Of a stretch of 64,000 nucleotides of DNA, positions 59,711-64,000 are shown piece by piece; position 1 is the stretch's first letter, and every line of letters begins with the position of its first letter. Below the pieces are notes generated by a model. That model was not told the DNA's origin, made no database searches, and saw only the letters and a list, made by a program, of their open reading frames with translations. Source of the DNA: Lomentospora prolificans (lineage: Eukaryota > Ascomycota > Sordariomycetes > Microascales > Microascaceae). The translations under genes were made by a program, and so were the position numbers. The stretch is from the NCBI GenBank assembly GCA_029532625.1, contig JARFXM010000003.1, positions 3,348,001 through 3,412,000 of the forward strand, in the 5' to 3' direction.

Positions 59711-62201
59711 ATGACGAACCCTCACCCAACTGACTCCGACCTGCCCGCTGAATACGACTGGACCTCTCCGCGCTTCTCCTACACCTCGATCGCCTCACCT
59801 CCTTTGCAAGGAACCACCTTCCTAAGCCATCCCGCTAGAACCCACGCCTTTTCCCAGCTTCTCCACCGAGACACAGACATGACGTCGGACTCTGCTACTG
59901 GCGCCCCTGCCTCGACCGACCACACCTCCTACAACCACCTACGAAACTCCAACATGGACAGTGATAGATATAACTCGACATCTAATGGCGCATCTAATCG
60001 CACGGCAACCGGGCCGGCCGGTCGCCAGGCCCAGCTGGGTCTGTTCTCGCGAGCCTTCGAGATGTTCACGTCCCCCTCGTACCTCGACTCGATGTCATCC
60101 CAGCAGGACGGATTCTTCATTCCATCCTACCTAAAAGACACTGCATACGCGCAAAAACTGCAAGACGCACACCAAGCGAAGCTCAGAGCCCTCCGAGATG
60201 CGAGAGCCCAAGACGCCCAATCGGGCTCGGCTTTGGCCGCCTCAACCACGACCAACGGTAGCATACACAGCAAACCAACCGCTCAACCCGAATCCGCGTC
60301 CTTTGATATTATCGAAAGGCCAGAAGTGCAAGACGACCCCTCTAGCGTGCCGCCACTCCCGTCCAGGTGGAGCAAGACAGATAAATGGGCGGGTATCGAT
60401 ATCATGGGTGATGGGGTAGAGGTTAGGTATACATCGCATAAGCAGGGTCACGAGATTGAGACGGCTTCTGTCCGGGCGAACTACCCTATCCCCCCAGAAT
60501 GCGGCATATACTATTACGAGGTCAAAATTATGTGTGGGAAGCGAGATGAGTAGGTTTCTGCTCCAACCGCCAGGGGTTTTGGTGATGCCGGGTGTCTTGA
60601 ATTGTGCAACTGACATGCGAGATACTCTAGTACCACGATTGGCGTGGGGTTTTCCACAAAGAATGTAGCGTTGTCAAGGCCTCCAGGCTGGGAACCCGAG
60701 TCCTGGGGATATCACGGTGACGACGGAAAATGTTTTACTAGCACGAATCTTGGGAAGACGTACGGGCCCAAGTTTACTGCAGAAGACGTTGTTGGATGTG
60801 GAGTAAACTTTAACACGGGCTGCATCTTTTTCACAAAGAACGGTCACAACCTTGGTACGTATACCGCCGCATATACCGCTGGCTTAAGCTTTTGCTCGGT
60901 GGTTGCTGACTAGCTATAGGCGCTGCTTTCCGAGATGTCAAGGGAAAGCTCTTCCCCTCAGTAGGGCTTAAGAAATACGGAGAACATGTCAGGGTAAACT
61001 TTGGACAAACACCATTTATCTTCGATATCGATGGCATGATGAGGGTACGTTTCTGAAATTCAAGGATGGCCTAGCGTCGCACTCCCCCTTCGGCAAGCCT
61101 CCGCTCTCTAACAATGGAACAGCGTGAGAAACGACGGATCCATGATGAAATCTGGAAAACGAGTCCGTCATCAGTTGAAGTGCGGATCGGAGGAGAGCCC
61201 GTAACGCTAAATGAGACGGACCTTATCCAGTCACTGGTACATTGCACTATTGCTTGGTATAAGGGTACACGATGCTAACGTGTCTCATCTAGGTCCTTCA
61301 GTTTCTTCAACATGACGGCTACGTGGAAACCGCCCGTGCCTTTGCGGAAGAAATCCAAGCAGAGAGACAAGCGCTTGCCATCGGTAACCAGACGATAGGC
61401 GCAATTAACATCAAAGATGACCAGGATGCGACAAACAGACAACGTGAGGCTACCCGTTTCAGACTGTCCTGGATTATTTCCAAAGCTAACAATAGTGCTA
61501 GGAATACGGAGGGCAATTTTGGAAGGCGACATCGACCGGGCACTGGAGCTCATTGATTCTTGCTATCCCAATGTCCTTATGGAGAATGAGATCGTTTATC
61601 TGCGGCTAAAATGCCGCAGATTCATCGAGATGGTCCGCCGATCCGCAGAAGTGCGGCTACTTTACGAGGGCAAGAGGACGAACGGCACCAGCTACCTTCA
61701 GGCCATGGAACTCGACACTAATGGCACAGAGAATGGGAATTGGGAGAGCATGGATACCGAAGACGGCAGCAACCTTAGGGAGCAAGTTGAACATCTTGAG
61801 CAGGAGATGCTGGAATATGGCCAAGAGCTCCAGGCCGAGTATCAAAACGATCCAAGGAAGGAGATTGGAAAAACTCTGGAGGACATTTGGTCGCTCATGG
61901 CATACCCGAACCCACTTGGAGAGCCCAAGGTTGCCCACCTTATGGACAACAAGAATCGGGCAATAACTGCAGAGATGGTGAACTCGGTGATACTAAGTAA
62001 GTGCTCTCGCACGATAAAATGGATGAGGTTTATCTAACCCATGACGCAGCGTCCCTTGGCAAGTCCTCAAGTGCCGATCTCACTAAGCTATACGAAGATA
62101 CAAGCAACCTCGTCAGAGATCTGAGGGAAGGAGGCGGTCCGGGAGCCTTCTTCTCTATGCGCGATATTACCAGTGCAATCCCGAAGGCACCACAGCTTTG
62201 A
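59711..62201 (+). CDS. RanBPM/Gid1-type SPRY-LisH-CTLH-CRA protein
   Basis: Scaffold subunit of the GID/CTLH E3 ubiquitin ligase (yeast Vid30/Gid1, animal RanBP9/10), which degrades gluconeogenic enzymes and other targets. Seven exons: 59711-60549, 60631-60854, 60920-61044, 61123-61236, 61293-61443, 61502-61996 and 62050-62201, with introns of 81, 65, 78, 56, 58 and 53 nt. They sum to 700 codons, 699 residues. The N-terminus (1-205) is disordered and Ser/Thr-rich. The SPRY domain (about 220-395) includes GIYYYEVKI, TTIGVGFSTKNVALSRPPGW, GYHGDDGKCF, FFTKNGHNLG and LFPSVGLKKYGE. The LisH motif (about 425-460) contains LVLQFLQHDGYVETARAFAEE. The CTLH segment includes RAILEGDIDRALELIDSCYP and the CRA region extends to the C-terminus. 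The symbol is left blank because fungal naming varies. Confidence 0.93.
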
Positions 62202-62985
62202 GTTATTCAAATACGTTCACCTCTCTATTCAAGCGAAGACCAGCCGTCTCAATTCATAGTTGAACCTCGTGAAACCACATATGCCGGCGTCTCGCAGACG
62301 ATTCATATAGCTTCATCACAACAGAGCCGAAGTCGGTTTTGGATATTATAAATTACTCTCGCCTCCCAATTTCTCCTCTCTTGCCGCTCTATCCGGAGAC
62401 TGTTACGCAGGGGCAGCCTTTGTTACAAATGCGGCATGGTTGTTCAAGGGCTGGAGGGACTGGTTACGGGGTGGTAGACAACATGATCTTCCCCTTCCCA
62501 CGTATATTGTTGTCGGGACATATGGGAGAACGGAGGGGGGGCTTTAGACTGGAAATCCTTAGTTTTACTCCACGGAGTAATTAGAGAGGAGGACGCGGGC
62601 CAGTGATGCATTGTGTATGGTGTTTAGGGTGTTACTCCTTTTCTTTTCTCGATGTTTATACGTACTGATCTTCGCGTGCCCATCCCCTTGCGGCTTTCAA
62701 TTTCCTAAGCCCTGGTTTGGGTGTGGTACGGTAATAGCTTGGTATGGAATTGTATTATTGCTGAGTTTGATCGAGTCGTCAGTGGGCGACTGTCAACCGT
62801 ACGGAGTACGGGTCCATGTTCTTTCTATACCGGTCTTATCTCTCGTCTATCACACCTTCCTCGTTTGTCGCCGAGGTGTTCACAGTATCGTACAAGCATA
62901 GGACATAGTCCTCAGGCACACATCTTTGTGAGGCCGTCCGGTTCCAACCTAGGCTGCCTTGCTGGCCCACTATACACTCCCGCAC
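62202..62985. other. Convergent intergenic region
   Basis: Tail-to-tail gap holding the 3' untranslated regions of the RanBPM-like and SAM35-like genes. Contains TTACTCC-AC-GGAGTAA (62565-62580), an inverted repeat built from the TACTCC/GGAGTA motif, and TACGGAGTA at 62800-62808. No gene recognised. Confidence 0.5.
62565..62580. repeat. Inverted repeat TTACTCC/GGAGTAA
   Basis: Two perfect 7-bp arms around AC, in the gap between two convergent genes. It could form a small hairpin in the transcript of either gene, or reflect the motif repeated elsewhere in the window. Confidence 0.6.
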
Positions 62986-63966
62986 CTATCGCATCTCGGG
63001 CCAATACTTCGTTAAAAGCCTCTCCCTATGCGCAACAAGGGCATCAAACCTCCTCAAGAGTTCCGGTAGCTTCGCATCCTCCCACGTCAGCCTCTCGTCT
63101 AGCAAAACATTGGTATACGCAAACACAGAGGCATCGAACAAGGTCGGGCCCTTTTCTTGGAAGAACCAGCCGGTCTCGGAATCACGCAAGCTGTCCTGAA
63201 GTGCAGACAGCGCGACCTGGGCATCGGTGTAGATGTGGGCAACATCGACCGCTTGGCGGCGTGAGGATGCGAGGATCTCCTCTTCCGCCGCGGAGCAGAG
63301 GGCGTGGGCTACCGAGGAGGCGACGGGGTATGGATGGGCGGGGTCGAGGTAGAGAGAGGCGAGGAGGGAAAAGTTGCGGCGGGAGAGGTAGAGGGCGTGG
63401 AGGTAGGCGGGGCGGAGGGCGGAGTCGAGGAGAGAGAGGTAGGTTTCGGCGCGCGGGGGGATGGCGGGGGCTTCGGTGTGGGTGGCGACGTAGGTGGAGA
63501 GCTTGGAGGAAGGGATGGCGGTTTGGCTTGGGGTTAGGAGGAAGGGGAGCGCGCCAGTAGGGGAGGCGTGGTTGTTGGAAGGGTGAAGGTGGAAGGCTAT
63601 GCCCGCTATCCTGAGGTATGTCTGTATTCTACGGGTTAGCACTTTTGCGGGAACGAAATAGAGGGCGAGAGAGAGAGAGACTCTTACCTGCCACTTTAGA
63701 CATGTTGGGTTATAGCTGGGTGCGCCAGACTGGGCAGCCTGCTCGTCGGTAAAGACGAAGAGTATGGGCACGTCCTCAGCGGCGATTGCGCAGCGCGCCG
63801 GGAGCTCGTTCTCGGGGTATGTGTAGATGGGGAAGCGTTTGAAGAGGCGGCGGATGGGTTCGGGAACAGCGAAGATGCTGGTGGAGCGGGAGCGGGTGGC
63901 AGATTGTCGCGGCATGACGGGCACACTGCCCGGTCGGGCTTCAGGCGGGGGTTCGGTGGTTTCCAT
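62986..63966 (-). CDS. sam35: Metaxin/SAM35-like mitochondrial outer-membrane sorting protein
   Basis: Peripheral subunit of the SAM complex, which inserts beta-barrel proteins into the mitochondrial outer membrane. Exons 63966-63688 and 63621-62986 with a 66-nt intron (GTAAGA donor, ATACAG acceptor) give 305 codons, 304 residues. The N-terminal part resembles a thioredoxin-like metaxin domain: RRLFKRFPIYTYPENELPAR, VPILFVFTDEQA, PSYNPTCLKWQ|TYLRIAGIAF (junction), then PSNNHASPTGALPFLL. The C-terminal half is helical and GST-like, with LLDSALRPAYLHALYLSRRN and GPTLFDASVFAYTNVLLDER, typical of metaxin-type folds. A 38-residue Pro/Ser/Arg-rich N-terminal tail precedes the domain. SAM35 (Tom38) is the most likely identity; SAM37/Tom37 is the alternative. 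Confidence 0.8.
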   Translation of the reverse strand: METTEPPPEARPGSVPVMPRQSATRSRSTSIFAVPEPIRRLFKRFPIYTYPENELPARCAIAAEDVPILFVFTDEQAAQSGAPSYNPTCLKWQVRVSLSLALYFVPAKVLTRRIQTYLRIAGIAFHLHPSNNHASPTGALPFLLTPSQTAIPSSKLSTYVATHTEAPAIPPRAETYLSLLDSALRPAYLHALYLSRRNFSLLASLYLDPAHPYPVASSVAHALCSAAEEEILASSRRQAVDVAHIYTDAQVALSALQDSLRDSETGWFFQEKGPTLFDASVFAYTNVLLDERLTWEDAKLPELLRRFDALVAHRERLLTKYWPEMR

Positions 63967-64000
63967 TTACGTGACTAGAGATACGAACTAGTGGTGGATT

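Noticed and set aside
62721..63560. 279-codon plus-strand frame overlapping the SAM35-like gene
   Set aside because: The Arg/Gly-rich half is the complement of the SAM35-like exon; no independent support.

Overview
The window is nuclear DNA of a filamentous ascomycete (Pezizomycotina). The genes carry short introns (57-79 nt is typical here) with GT...AG ends and CTAAC/CTAAT-like branch sites. The recognisable products are the usual filamentous-fungal set: an ApsA/Num1-type cortical protein, a Ras2/RasB-type GTPase, a class III chitin synthase and an Ies4-type INO80 subunit. The gene content would suit a Sordariomycete-like fungus, but I cannot fix the class or genus from sequence alone. I rebuilt the exon structure of every gene by hand; in each multi-exon gene the joined exons sum to a whole number of codons and restore a family-like protein.

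Layout. The first 24 kb is gene-poor: apsA/num1 (974-5195, minus), a six-helix integral membrane protein of unknown role (13215-14747, minus) and ras2/rasB (23338-24142, plus), separated by about 8.0 and 8.6 kb in which I find no convincing gene. A broken alpha/beta-hydrolase gene lies at about 25650-26273 (minus). It is followed by an Opy2-type HOG-pathway membrane anchor (30125-31529, minus), a 6.1 kb gap, and a class III chitin synthase (37620-40547, plus). An OTU-family deubiquitinase (41481-42398, plus) and a TPMT-type thiol methyltransferase (42517-43771, minus) are tail to tail, 118 bp apart. After a 3.9 kb gap comes a small 87-residue protein (47665-47928, plus).

The right third holds indoleamine 2,3-dioxygenase (48889-50392, minus), divergently arranged with a 2,3-dihydroxybenzoate-decarboxylase-like amidohydrolase (52548-53820, plus). 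Then come an Ies4-like INO80 subunit (56420-57321, plus), a RanBPM/Gid1-type SPRY-LisH-CTLH protein with seven exons (59711-62201, plus), and a metaxin/SAM35-like mitochondrial outer-membrane protein (62986-63966, minus).

How the genes relate. Several serve polarised growth and cell-wall or stress signalling (ApsA nuclear positioning, Ras2, Opy2, class III chitin synthase), but they are not packed as a cluster. The one arrangement that looks like a functional unit is the IDO/decarboxylase pair. IDO opens the kynurenine route; fungi can take kynurenine through anthranilate to 2,3-dihydroxybenzoate, which an enzyme like the second one decarboxylates to catechol. Their 2.16 kb shared upstream region carries two copies of the same 10-bp inverted repeat (GTGGCCGGAA ... 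TTCCGGCCAC), a candidate binding site for a shared regulator. This is my best candidate for something undescribed. No tRNA, rRNA, intact transposon or CRISPR array was recognised.
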